The position numbers and the translations under genes are program-made. Below the pieces are notes generated by a model that ran no database searches, was not told where the DNA came from, and saw only the letters and a program-made list of their open reading frames with translations. Positions 24,377 through 35,065 of a stretch of 64,000 bases of DNA are shown here, piece by piece (the first letter of the stretch is position 1; each line of letters starts with the position of its first letter). The stretch is from contig CM072878.1 of the NCBI GenBank assembly GCA_036937835.1, positions 18,270,501 through 18,334,500 on the forward strand, in the 5' to 3' direction. This DNA is from Pampus argenteus. Taxonomy: Eukaryota; Chordata; Actinopteri; Scombriformes; Stromateidae.

Positions 24377-26431
24377 GGGTTGATGCATCTAAAGCGCATG
24401 ATGCACTTACAGAAAGTCAGTGGTGTAAGATATATATAGTGCTGGTGTAAACAAATCAAATACATTAATGAGGCATGAATTACTTGGCAGAAGAAGGGAA
24501 AAAAAACCTATAAGATGGATGCAAACACGGATGAAACTCTATACTGTCTGCGCCTGTCAATTTAGCATTCGTAACCCAAATCAAGACGCTGTGATAAGGG
24601 CTGTCGCAGTGGCAACAGTTGCCAGGGAAACCTGATGGCAGGATGCTGAGGGTTGGGGGGGGGGGGTATTTCATGTGAGGACATGGGTACAATGCAAAGG
24701 TTGATTTGCTACGATTGAAGGAAAACTGGCCGGCTCGTCGAAATGTGGCACCTCAGAGGAGCGTGATTGACAAGGGGCAACAGGGTGCTTTATGAGGCGC
24801 CAACGGTGACGCCGTTTGGCGCATTAGTCTGAGTGTGTAGTCATGGCAACGAGGTGTTGACATAGCTCAATCGCACTCTGAGCACTGTGATGGCGATGAC
24901 ATTCAGGAAAGCACAGAGCCAGTGTGAGTGAGCTTGTAAACCAGAGCAGGGCCTTTCCTGTCCCCCTGTGCAGAAAAAATTAAAAAATAAAATAAAAAGG
25001 ACCCAGTGCTGACCATTTCACATCCGCTGTCTCATCTCAAGCAGAGCCGAAGGGACACAAACAGATACTACAATTAAAGTTGATTAAATCAAAAATAAAC
25101 TGGAAAAAAAAAAAAATAGCCACCAAATTTCACAGACTTCAACTGCCATTTTATGTGCCAGGTTTTTTAATTTTCAAAGTGACCTCTGCTAACAGAACAT
25201 CTCTCATAATTATAACCAGTGTAATTAGCTAATTATAATAACAATAACAATATTACAATAAAGATAACACTTGATTTTTAAAAAAAAAACAGAAACAGAA
25301 AATAATCAAACTAGATAAAAACCCCAAATAAAAGACACTTATAATAATAGTTGTGTTTTTTTTTTTAAAAGAGATCTATAAGGTTCTATATTTTTTCATT
25401 TAATTGTCTTTTTCTTTAAAAAAAATTCACCCACCACTGTATAAGCGTACTGTATGTCACGTAAGTCTTTCTCCTTCACTGAACGAGCTTTGCTTACCTT
25501 TAAAAATGCTCGGCAACGCCTGTCGTCCGTTTAGCTCCCTGCTGCCATGAAATCCACTCAAACACGATAACACTGAGATACAGTTGTGAAATAATCCTCT
25601 GCAAAGGACCAGTCTTCATCAAAGGTTCATGTCCTGTCTTTAATGCGTGATAACGTGAGGGGTCCTGACTGCTCGGGACATCAGAGCAGGCGAGTCAGTG
25701 AGGGCTGGACTGAGGAAGCCATTTTGAGGGCCAGGTTATTTCCTGCTGATGCATGTGGAGATGAATCCATCCCGCTGCCATTCATTCACCAACAGGACCA
25801 GTCATAAAACAACTTCAGTATCATATACAAATGAAAACAAAAACAAAAAACAGATGTACTTCTCAGCTGTTTGTAGGCACAAGTAGTAACAATAATAGCC
25901 ATATAAATAATAATAATGATAACACAATAACAATAACATGTCACATCAAGATTTATCAAGTTGAAACCGAATATTGAACTAATTATTTTTAGAGCTAAAC
26001 TAGCAGCTTTTTGCAGTAAAACATCGTTGATCATTTTAACCATTAAAATGACCATTATGACAAACAGACCCAATGCTTGTTATCATTATTACCATTATGA
26101 TTATTATTATTAATACTATAGCTATACTGTATACCAAATGAGGACGAGCTGTAGTCGTAAAACATTTTTTATATTTTCGCGGTATGAAGATCTCCATCGT
26201 CCAATGAGCCCGTTTATGTGAATGCAACAGGAGAGGTGGAAACACTTTGTGTGGTTTATAAAAAAAAAGTCAAGACCAAAATAAATTCACTCAAACGTTT
26301 CTCCAGGTTTTTGTTTTAGCTCAACTGTTGCCACTTTTTCAAATGTGACCTTACGCAGCACAGTTGGAGCGGCCATCTTGTTCCAAGTTGAGAAAAGTTG
26401 TAACGGAGGACCACTACAACAGCTGTGTGTA

Positions 26432-26480
26432 TTTTCTTTCTTTCTTTCTTTCTTTTCTTTTTTTTTTTTTTTTTTTTTTA
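26432..26480. repeat. (CTTT)n and poly-T tract
   Basis: Several CTTT copies merging into about 20 T. It may fall within or just beyond the lrrc4b 3' UTR. Confidence 0.9.
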
Positions 26481-26856
26481 AATATATTCTTCAGACATTG
26501 TAGTTCTCAGTCAGAAGCTTGTTAAAGATTCTTTATAATTTATTTCTTTGAATGAAAATATATTTACGGTATATATAATATGTACTTTCGGTCCTTTTTA
26601 TATCTCTCGTAGTCCATTATGCCAGGGGATCTTTCTTCTCCCATGATAACTCGCTCCTTCCAGAAGACAGTAGCCAGGAAGGGAAAAAAGTGAGAAAATG
26701 AGAGTGAATCCGCTCTGAAAAAACAATTGTTCTGCAAAGTCCTAGTACCAGACTTGTGTCCTGGACAGAATCACTGCATTGCTCTAATTTTGCTTTAGCT
26801 CTTCTGTTTTGGTGCATCCGGGAACCCTGGGATCGTACCACTCACCCAAACGGTTG

Positions 26857-26862
26857 TTTATT
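26857..26862 (-). terminator. Candidate polyadenylation signal of lrrc4b
   Basis: AATAAA on the minus strand, about 510 bases after the stop codon. Another lies at 26539-26544. Neither can be ranked without transcript data, and LRRC4-family 3' UTRs can be long. Confidence 0.3.
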
Positions 26863-27370
26863 CAGTGTCTCTGCCAAACACTAATCTGACAACATGTTCA
26901 ATGGCCAATATGTCTCCCTCCAAATATATACACTGAACATGTCTCGAAATATACGAAGCAATCTGTATAAAACCTAGAGAGGTTCATTGCGTATGTATAT
27001 TCATAGCTTTCCACTCGGGTCGTGGACACAGATGAGAATAGGTGCCATGATCTTGGACTTTTGCAAAGACTATAACAGATTGTACAGGCAACTGAATGAT
27101 TCTGATGTTTGTAGTTTACATTGTGAATGTTTGTCTGATTTAGTGGTGGGACTAGTTCTCAGCAGATGTTGTACTCTGTCTTCTACACTCTTCCTATCTG
27201 CTTCTGTCTGTCAACGAAATGACAATGCAAAGCAGCGACTGTGAAATTTCATTGTCCATTAGGACATTAGGCTACAATCAGTCTCATGTACTTGGTCTCA
27301 CAGGCTCTTTCTGTCTCACTGTCTCTATCCAGCATCCCCTTCTTCTTACCTCTTTCACTCTCACTTTTAC

Positions 27371-29308
27371 TCAGATTTGAGTCTCTTGCACATTTTCCTT
27401 GGAGCTGCTTTTAAAAAGCAGTGGCTCATTCTGGCCCTTACCCATTAGGCCTTTCAGAGAACTGTGGAGCCCCAATTGGGGCAGGGGCACGGGGGAGGGA
27501 AGGGTGCCACCTGTGGGCATTCCCCCACTGGTGGACACTGGAACCTGGGAACAGGATATGGACATGTTCTGAGAGCAAGGTGATGGGTTGTTGTTGAGGC
27601 CCACACCAGAACCCGTGCCCATGCCCAAGCCCATCATGTTGTTGTTGAAGTGATGAGTTTTGTAGTAGTGGTTGAGGTGCTCTGATCTGGCCAGGTTCGG
27701 TAGGTTGACTATCTCTGGATGGTGCAGCCTGAGACTCTGGCCACCTCCTATTCCACTGCTTCCGGTCTGCGTCACAGTGGAGCCTCCTGAGATACCGCTG
27801 CCCCGACCACTGGCCCCGGCCCCCAGCTCATCCTCCACATTGATGATCTCGATGGCTCGAGCAGGGCCATGATGTTTATGTAGCTGATGTTGCTTCCTCA
27901 GCTTGTAGAACACCACCAGCATCACTGCTGCCATGAAGGTAATGGCTACGAAGCAGCCAATGATGATCTTGGTGGTCTTCATCACATCATCCAGGCCTGA
28001 GAAGCCTGGTTCAGTGATGGGCACAGTGAAGGTGGGTCGGGTGGAGGACCAGCCGGCTGACAGAGAAGAGGCTGTGGTAGGAAAACCTTCCGACCACAGG
28101 TGGCCCGAGGGAGTGGGACCAGGATGAACACGAATAGTAGTCTCATTGATGGCAACCAACGCGGATTCTTCATTTCCTGGCGTCTCAACTGTTTCCACAG
28201 TGACTGTTGTAAAGTAGGTGTAATTGACACTGGCATCGGCAGCAGTGACATTGAGGACAGCAGTTGCTGTGGTATTTCCAGCAGCATTGGTGACCATGCA
28301 GGTGTACTGGCCTGTGTCTCGCAGGGTGACATTCGTGAAGTTGAGTGTGCCATCATGCAGGACAGATATTCGCACCCGGTAAGAGCCGTGGGTCATTAGT
28401 GTGCCATTAGGGGTGATCCAGTTGACAGATGTTGTGGAGGTGCTTGTGCGACACTTGAGCTCAGCAGCCATACCCTCAGTGACGTTGAGGTCTGTAGGTG
28501 GCTCAACGATGACAGGCGCAAAGCAGGTGAAGTGGCTCTGGTCAAGTTCTCCAATGTACTTGCCCTTTAAATGTAGAGGAGCATGGCAGCGGGCACAGCA
28601 GGTGGTGTTGCTGGGCACCGTCTCTTTCAACCACCAACTAAGCCAAAGGATATCACAGTTGCACAACCAGGGGTTGTGGTTAAGATGCACCCTCTCCAGC
28701 GGGTGAAGGGGTGTGAAGAGGTCATGGGGCAAAGAGCGTAGTGAGTTATGGGACAGGTTGAGCTCTTCCAGGTTTTTCAGGTCATCAAAGGCATTGCGCT
28801 CAATGACGGACACCTGTGAATGCATGAGCCACAACTTGCGGAGAGACACCAGGCCCTGGAAGGAACCAGGTCGGATAATCTCTAGCCGGTTTCCTGACAA
28901 CTCCAGCTCCTCCAAACGCACAAGGGCAGTCAGTTTGGGAATGTCCTTCAGCCCACACATTCCCAGGTTCAGGTACCGTAGATTGATGAGGCCCACAAAG
29001 GCTGCATCTGAGATGAAATCCAACTTCTTGAGCTCACCCAGGTCCAAGCGACGCAGCGAGGGCACACGGTGGAAGGCATAGCCTGGTAAAGTCTCAATAG
29101 GATTGTTGCGCAGCCACAGCTCCCGCAGCTTGCTGAGGTACTCAAAGGCATGTGATGGCACCAGTGTGAGGCGGTTGTCGAAGAGCTCCAGTGTGTTGAG
29201 GTTGGGGAGGCCATTGAATGCTCCAACTTCAATCTGACGGATCTGATTCTTGGAGAGCTGGAGGATCTCAAGGTGCCTCAAGTGCTTGAAAGTGTCTGAC
29301 TTGATAAC
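27371..29308 (-). CDS. lrrc4b: lrrc4b coding exon 2: LRRs, LRRCT, Ig, TM and cytoplasmic tail
   Basis: The acceptor ctccag lies just above 29308, and the exon opens VIKSDTFKHLRHLEILQLSK, continuing LRR1 from exon 1. It runs uninterrupted for 645 codons to TGA at 27371-27373. One large exon carrying almost the whole ectodomain, membrane segment and tail is typical of this family. Confidence 0.96.
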   Translation of the reverse strand, partial: VIKSDTFKHLRHLEILQLSKNQIRQIEVGAFNGLPNLNTLELFDNRLTLVPSHAFEYLSKLRELWLRNNPIETLPGYAFHRVPSLRRLDLGELKKLDFISDAAFVGLINLRYLNLGMCGLKDIPKLTALVRLEELELSGNRLEIIRPGSFQGLVSLRKLWLMHSQVSVIERNAFDDLKNLEELNLSHNSLRSLPHDLFTPLHPLERVHLNHNPWLCNCDILWLSWWLKETVPSNTTCCARCHAPLHLKGKYIGELDQSHFTCFAPVIVEPPTDLNVTEGMAAELKCRTSTSTTSVNWITPNGTLMTHGSYRVRISVLHDGTLNFTNVTLRDTGQYTCMVTNAAGNTTATAVLNVTAADASVNYTYFTTVTVETVETPGNEESALVAINETTIRVHPGPTPSGHLWSEGFPTTASSLSAGWSSTRPTFTVPITEPGFSGLDDVMKTTKIIIGCFVAITFMAAVMLVVFYKLRKQHQLHKHHGPARAIEIINVEDELGAGASGRGSGISGGSTVTQTGSSGIGGGQSLRLHHPEIVNLPNLARSEHLNHYYKTHHFNNNMMGLGMGTGSGVGLNNNPSPCSQNMSISCSQVPVSTSGGMPTGGTLPSPVPLPQLGLHSSLKGLMGKGQNEPLLFKSSSKENVQETQI

Positions 29309-32300
29309 CTGGAGGGACAGATAATGATAAAGTTACTATATATATATAACATGTAGAATTATTACATTTGGAAAATGAATGGTGGTATAGGATGCTACTG
29401 ATAAATTGCCTTTGTATTAAATGTCAACCCAAAAACACGAGTGGAACAACATTATGGCCACTAAACTCGTCCAGACCAACAATAAATTACTTTTAGTAGG
29501 ATTTTGCAGTCTGTGCATAACACTGATTATTCAGGACGTAATGATTCGGTTCAGACCTCGATTTTTGAGCCAATTTTTGTGTTTGGTTCGTACAACGTTT
29601 ATTAAATTTTTTTTATGGAAAGTAATTAAGAAATAAGGAAAAAATGGATGTGGATACATGAGGCAGGTTGACAGGGAGACAAACAGCGCGACAACATTAA
29701 AACAAGATAGAAGTTGTTTTTGAATAAACCTGAACTTAGTTTACTTCAACGTAAACACTTTTAGCTTCAGAAGCTAACAGCAGAGCTCCGGTTACACCAG
29801 GTGGGCTTTATTATTCTATTATATATATAAATCTCATGATGCTAATCTACACCAGAGACTTCTGCTGGCCGAAATTATTTAATCTTCTAGACTTTCTAAA
29901 TGTTATTGGACCAAATGGTTTAAATACTGTCAGTGAAACGAGTCATTTCATTCAGTAACATTAGGTTTCACAATTGTTACACACTAATTGTAAATATACA
30001 CTGGCTTTATAGCCTCACTACAAAAGAGGACAATAAAACACAAATGACCAACAATAAAGAAAAAGAGCCAAGGACACCATGTCAGATGCAAAAAGCAATA
30101 TTAGGCTACAGATATTAAAGACATGAGCCACGTCAGGATACTTTAACAGCAGGAGAAAATCACCAAACACAGATATGTACCAAACAATATGAACTCCACA
30201 GCGGCTGCAGCCACAAACACACACATATTAAAAGCAAAGAGAGCTGCGCAGTTTCTACACACCACGCATACACAATGCTACGTTGCTAGGCAACACCATG
30301 GTTGTTGACGTCCTTTCTGCAGTTGTTGTCCTCACCTGTCTGAACGTCATTCTGTGAGCCTTGAGCACCGTGAAGTCCTCCACAGTCTGTCTCAGTTCAT
30401 TATAAATAACCGTCCACTCAGTCTCTCCGTCCCACTATAACCGGTCCACTCAGTCTCTCTGTCCCACTATAACCGTTCACTCTGTCTCTGTCCCACTATA
30501 ACCATCCACTCAGTCTCTCTGTCCCACTATAACCGGTCCACTCAGTCTCTCCGTCCCACTATAACCGGTCCACTCAGTCTCTCCGTCCCACTATAACCGG
30601 TCCACTCTGTCTATCCGTCCCACTATAACCGGTTCACTCAGTCTCTCTGTCCCACTATAACCGTCCACTCAGTCCCACTATAACCGGTCCACTCTGTCTC
30701 TCTGTCCCACTATAACCGTCCACTCAGTCTCTCCGTCCCACTATAACCGGTCCACTCAGTCTCTCTGTCCCACTATAACCGGTCCACTCTGTCTCTCCGT
30801 CCCACTATAACCGGTCCACTCTGTCTCTCTGTCCCACTATAACCGGTTCACTCAGACTCTCTGTCCCACTATAACCGTCCACTCAGTCTCTCCGTCCCAC
30901 TATAACCGGTCCACTCAGTCTCTCTGTCCCACTATAACCGGTCCACTCTGTCTCTCCGTCCCACTATAACCGGTCCACTCTGTCTCTCTGTCCCACTATA
31001 ACCGGTTCACTCAGACTCTCTGTCCCACTATAACCGTCCACTCAGTCTCTCCGTCCCACTATAACCGGTCCACTCAGTCTCTCTGTCCCACTATAACCGG
31101 TCCACTCTGTCTCTCCGTCCCACTATAACCGGTCCACTCTGTCTCTCTGTCCCACTATAACCGGTTCACTCAGACTCTCTGTCCCACTATAACCGTCCAC
31201 TCAGTCCCACTATAACCGGTCCACTCTGTCTCTCTGTCCCACTATAACCGTCCACTCAGTCTCTCCGTCCCACTATAACCGGTCCACTCAGTCTCTCTGT
31301 CCCACTATAACCGGTCCACTCTGTCTCTCCGTCCCACTATAACCGGTCCACTCTGTCTCTCTGTCCCACTATAACCGGTTCACTCAGACTCTCTGTCCCA
31401 CTATAACCGTCCACTCAGTCTCTCCGTCCCACTATAACCGGTCCACTCAGTCTCTCTGTCCCACTATAACCGGTCCACTCTGTCTCTCCGTCCCACTATA
31501 ACCGGTCCACTCTGTCTCTCTGTCCCACTATAACCGGTTCACTCAGACTCTCTGTCCCACTATAACCGTCCACTCAGTCTCTCCGTCCCACTATAACCGG
31601 TCCACTCAGTCTCTCTGTCCCACTATTATAACCGGTCCACTCAGTCTCTCTGTCCCACTATAACCGGTCCACTCTGTCTCTCCGTCCCACTATAACTGGT
31701 CCACTCTGTCTCTCCGTCCCACTATAACCGGTCCACTCAGTCTCTCTGTCCCACTATAACCGGTCCACTCTGTCTCTCCGTCCCACTATAACCATCCACT
31801 CAGTCCCACTATAACCGGTCCACTCAGTTTCTCCGTCCCACTATAACCGGTTCACTCAGTCTCTACGTCCCACTATAACCGGTCCACTCTGTCTCTCCGT
31901 CCCACTATAACCGGTCCACTCAGTCTCTCCGTCCCACTATAGACAAACACATTGAACTTTTACTGTGTGAAATCCTTTTACAACTAATTATGTATCTTCT
32001 CATGGTGGCTCTTGTTACATAATATATAATATACATATGTAATAAGTAATCTATAAACTATGGATCATTACATCTGTTGGCTCGTACTGGTAACAGCTGA
32101 CTCTTCCACTGCAGTGACTGTTATTGCTGCCTGCAGGGGGAAGATGGGCTTTTCAGACACAGGTGAGTGATTTTCATTAAGCTAACATGTCTTACCCTTG
32201 CATCTTCGCTCCTCCAAGCGAGGATGCAAGGGAGAAACGTGAGAACGGAGGAATTTAATTCATCAACGTCCTCGCTCCGGCGTCATTCTGAGGAGACGAC

Positions 32301-35065
32301 AACCACTCAACTGTCAAATATGAAGAAGTCAACTGTCAATATGTCGAAATTATTAAGTACAACATATTAACTAATCAACACTTTAAACTGTGACTTAATC
32401 ATTTCTACATAGTGAAAACACCTGGGGCACGTTCAGTCTGAAAACGGCTTTGAGGTGCGTTTTCTCTTGTTTAATGGGTGTGTCAGAGGTGTAATCCAAT
32501 CAGCAGAGACGTAGGGGTGTATATAAACCCCACCGTATTAAAAAATGGCAGCGCTTGTGCAACACAACAGGGTGTTCAACGCGGCACCGTTTCTGTTTAG
32601 GTAAACGTTTTGCTACGTTTTGAACGCGCCCCTGAACGCGCCCCTGATGGCTGCTCCAATTTTCCAACATTTGGTCAATAGCAGTGTCTGGCTGTCACAT
32701 AACAAGACACATTTAAATCCCTTATTTACTGAAAGAACATAACTGATGAAAATGAGCAATAAAAAGAAGCTATAGCCTGCAGGATTTGTTTAAATAAAAT
32801 ATTGTTTATTTAGTTTGCGTGTGAAAGTCTGACTCTGGATGTTTTTATATGAGATGCGTATTTTCTGAGGACACTCTAGGAAGCTCCAGGACACTCCTTT
32901 CTCCTTGCTCCCCATCTACTCCAGGTGCATTTAAGGGCACCCACAGACTCCCGCTGACTGCTGACATCAATGTGAGCCAGCTGCTCCACGTCGGCCAATC
33001 AGATGATGGACTGAGAGTACACTAAAACAGGTTGAAAATACCCAAATCCCTAACGAGCACAGCTGTCTTGTTTTGAGGGTTCCCTTAGCTTGTATTTAGT
33101 TTTACCACAAAAATAAGCAGCAATAGAATCAGAGAACTCATAACCTACTGGATGAACACGATGCTGTGGCACGGCACACCGTGGTGAGGCACCGTCTCTA
33201 CCCGCTGTGGTAAACCCAGACCTATTCCTAATCCTGACCTTGTTTCAAGTTGTTTTCACTGTGGGAAAAGTGAAGCTCAAGGAACACATTGATAATATTG
33301 ATAACATTGAAGACAAAACTATGAATCTACATTAATACACTTCTAAAAATGTCCAAATATTGTTGGAGACACTTATGGAAATGAGCAACCGAAGGAGATG
33401 ATTTCCTGCAGGAAGACATGATTCAGAAAAACATGGGTGCCACGGGCCGTGGACGGCGTATCGGTTCAGTCCAAATGGAGTTCATTTGGCAAGAAGTCAA
33501 AGACACACAGCTAGTGAGCGTGACTAAAAGCCCCTTAAATCTCTGACTGTTTGAGATATGTGTGGCCAAAGCCCTCTGTAAGATACACAGAGACTCCTGG
33601 AGTCGGGCCATTGCCTCTGCTGTATGTAGAGCAGGAAGGGAGGGGGGGGCAAAAAGGAGGGAGGGAGGGAGGGAGGGAGGGAGGGAGGGGATGTTAAGAG
33701 GGGGTGGGAGCTGTCAAGGCTTTACTCTCAGGGTACTCAGTGAAGGAAAAAATAAGCCAGAGAATCTAGGATGCCTTCAGGTGTTAAAACATTTTTAGAT
33801 TTTTAATCATTTCAAGTGGAGCTGCAGGATACAACAAACCGAACCGCAATTTAGAGGCTAGAAACAAAACGCAATGAATATTGTTATTATTTATTTATTT
33901 ATTTATTTATTTTTTCCTATGTGAACAGTATCTCTTAAATCCATTTATGCAGCGTTAATGTCTCATAATGTTTTAATAAGATGTTTTCTCGGGGATATGA
34001 AACTGTCTGACATGATAAGAGGTGCACTGGACGGTTTTTAACAATGTTTAGCAAACTCGTTGCTTTTCATAAAGTGTAATGGAAATTAATTTAAAAATCA
34101 CAAAAGAACAAAGCACTGTCAGCAACATGAGAACGGATCATCACCCAATTACTCAGTAAAATCAACCCACTCTGTTTGTAAATGTAGAGATGAATGTGCT
34201 TTGTATCGATGGTCTGCGGTAGGCAGCTGTGAAGCCACAAAACGCTGTCGAGGGACTCTGGATAAATTGGTAATGCATACAAAAGGCAGCACGGTGTCAT
34301 TGAAATATGCTTTGCTTTCAATTCATAAAATATTCCCTCAGTTCAGTAGACGCTTACGTGTCTTTTTCTACCATTATCACGGCTGCCTTTTCTCAGAACT
34401 TAAGTTTCTGAGGGAAAAAACCTGTTTATCCTAAAATCTACAACTAGCTGCAGAAGTTCATTTCTGATTATAATAAGTTACACAACAAACACATGAATAT
34501 ATTAACGTCTGTGTGTGAAGGTATTTGAGTAAGGATGCACTGTGAAGGAGAATATCCTCAATCTGTCGTTTCTATCAATAACTATATAAATCAATGAGTG
34601 TCAATAAGCTTTGTGGTGAAATGAAACGAAAACAGGAAACACTGACGTAGTGAGGATGATACTCTGAGAGATTTATGCTGTGATGAGAGTGAAAAAAATC
34701 AATATTTTCAAATAAAAATAAATTAATACACTTGATATGTATATTGTATGTGATATGTCTTCTCATGCAAAAGAGATCACAGATCAAGTTTGATGAGATT
34801 TGACTTCCTGCTTTACCTGTATCGAGTTCTCCTGCAGGTTGAGGTATCGTGTGTTGACTGATATGCTTTCAGGAACCTCCTCCAGGTTTTGCCTGGTGCA
34901 GATGACGCGGCTGGCCTGGTTGGAGCAGGTGCAGAGGGAGGGGCAAGAGGAGGAGGCGGCTCCCACCGACTCCGGCCCGGGGAGGAGGAGCCGCAGTAGC
35001 AGCTGGGCCAATAGAAAGAGGAAGGGGGAAGGGCCGGGAAGGCAGGTCAGCGTGGCGATGCGCAT
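27371..35065 (-). CDS. lrrc4b: Leucine-rich repeat containing 4B (netrin-G ligand 3), complete two-exon coding region
   Basis: This is a type I postsynaptic adhesion protein. In mammals NGL-3 binds LAR-family receptor tyrosine phosphatases across the synapse and PSD-95 through its C-terminus. Exons 34817-35065 and 27371-29308 join in phase 0 to give about 728 residues (human about 713). The order is: signal peptide (about 1-35), LRRNT with Cys-rich CPSLCTCSNQASRVIC, about nine LRRs (72-292), LRRCT (295-346, NPWLCNCD), one Ig domain (350-438, Cys369/Cys420), a Ser/Thr-rich stalk, a TM segment (about 532-551, IIGCFVAITFMAAVMLVVF), and a 175-residue tail ending ETQI. The ending EPLLFKSSSKENVQETQI points to LRRC4B rather than LRRC4 or LRRC4C. 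I chose ATG 35063-35065 because the upstream in-frame candidate at 35122 is GTG. Many N-glycosylation sequons lie in the Ig region. Confidence 0.95.
30403..31941. repeat. Minisatellite in lrrc4b intron, 32-bp unit with nested higher-order repeats
   Basis: About 48 tandem copies of a 31-32 bp unit centred on CCCACTATAACCGG, followed by TCCACTCAGTCTCTC or variants (CTCTGTC, CTCAGAC, CTCCG/CTCTG). The marker GGTTCACTCAG appears at 30631, 30845, 31004, 31163, 31377 and 31536, so spacings are 214, 159, 159, 214 and 159. A 159-bp block is five units (32+31+32+32+32). The 214-bp block adds one truncated 23-bp unit and one 32-bp unit. It lies wholly inside the intron between lrrc4b coding exons and encodes nothing. 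Confidence 0.97.
32422..32646. mobile_element. MITE-like element with terminal inverted repeats in lrrc4b intron
   Basis: The left end CTGGGGCACGTTCA (32422-32435) is an imperfect inverted match of the right end TGAACGCGCCCCTG (32621-32634). The right end is repeated once more at 32633-32646. About 215 bp with no coding capacity lies between. The size and terminal repeats suggest a nonautonomous DNA transposon. The superfamily is not determined, and I see no clear target-site duplication. Confidence 0.55.
33656..33690. repeat. (GGGA)n tetranucleotide repeat
   Basis: About eight GGGA copies in the lrrc4b intron, 1.7 kb from the large minisatellite. Confidence 0.93.
34817..35065 (-). CDS. lrrc4b: lrrc4b coding exon 1: signal peptide, LRRNT, first LRR
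   Basis: It encodes 83 residues, from MRIATLTCLPGPSPFLFLLA through the LRRNT to NTRYLNLQENSIQ. The donor CAG|gtaaag lies at 34816/34817 on the minus strand. The reading frame stays open upstream to a possible acceptor near 35126 but has no ATG there, so the upstream exon sequence is probably 5' UTR. Confidence 0.92.

Larger units (their letters stand above)
5530..26500. other. Intergenic region between mybpc2 and lrrc4b
   Basis: I see no convincing exon here. It contains the two copies of the palindromic repeat (8555-9071, 16480-16745), at least a dozen (CA)n arrays, a pyrimidine-rich tract at 13.6-14.1 kb, one perfect X-box and the POU-like palindrome at 24354. Part of 22.7-22.9 kb and 24.2-24.9 kb has the mixed AT-rich, homeobox-core composition seen in vertebrate conserved noncoding elements. 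Confidence 0.7.

Noticed and set aside
27672..29271. Several plus- and minus-strand frames of 64-124 codons
   Set aside because: They are other-frame shadows of lrrc4b coding exon 2.
30403..31941. CRISPR-like array
   Set aside because: The 32-bp units are contiguous with no unique spacers, and the setting is a vertebrate intron. It is a minisatellite.
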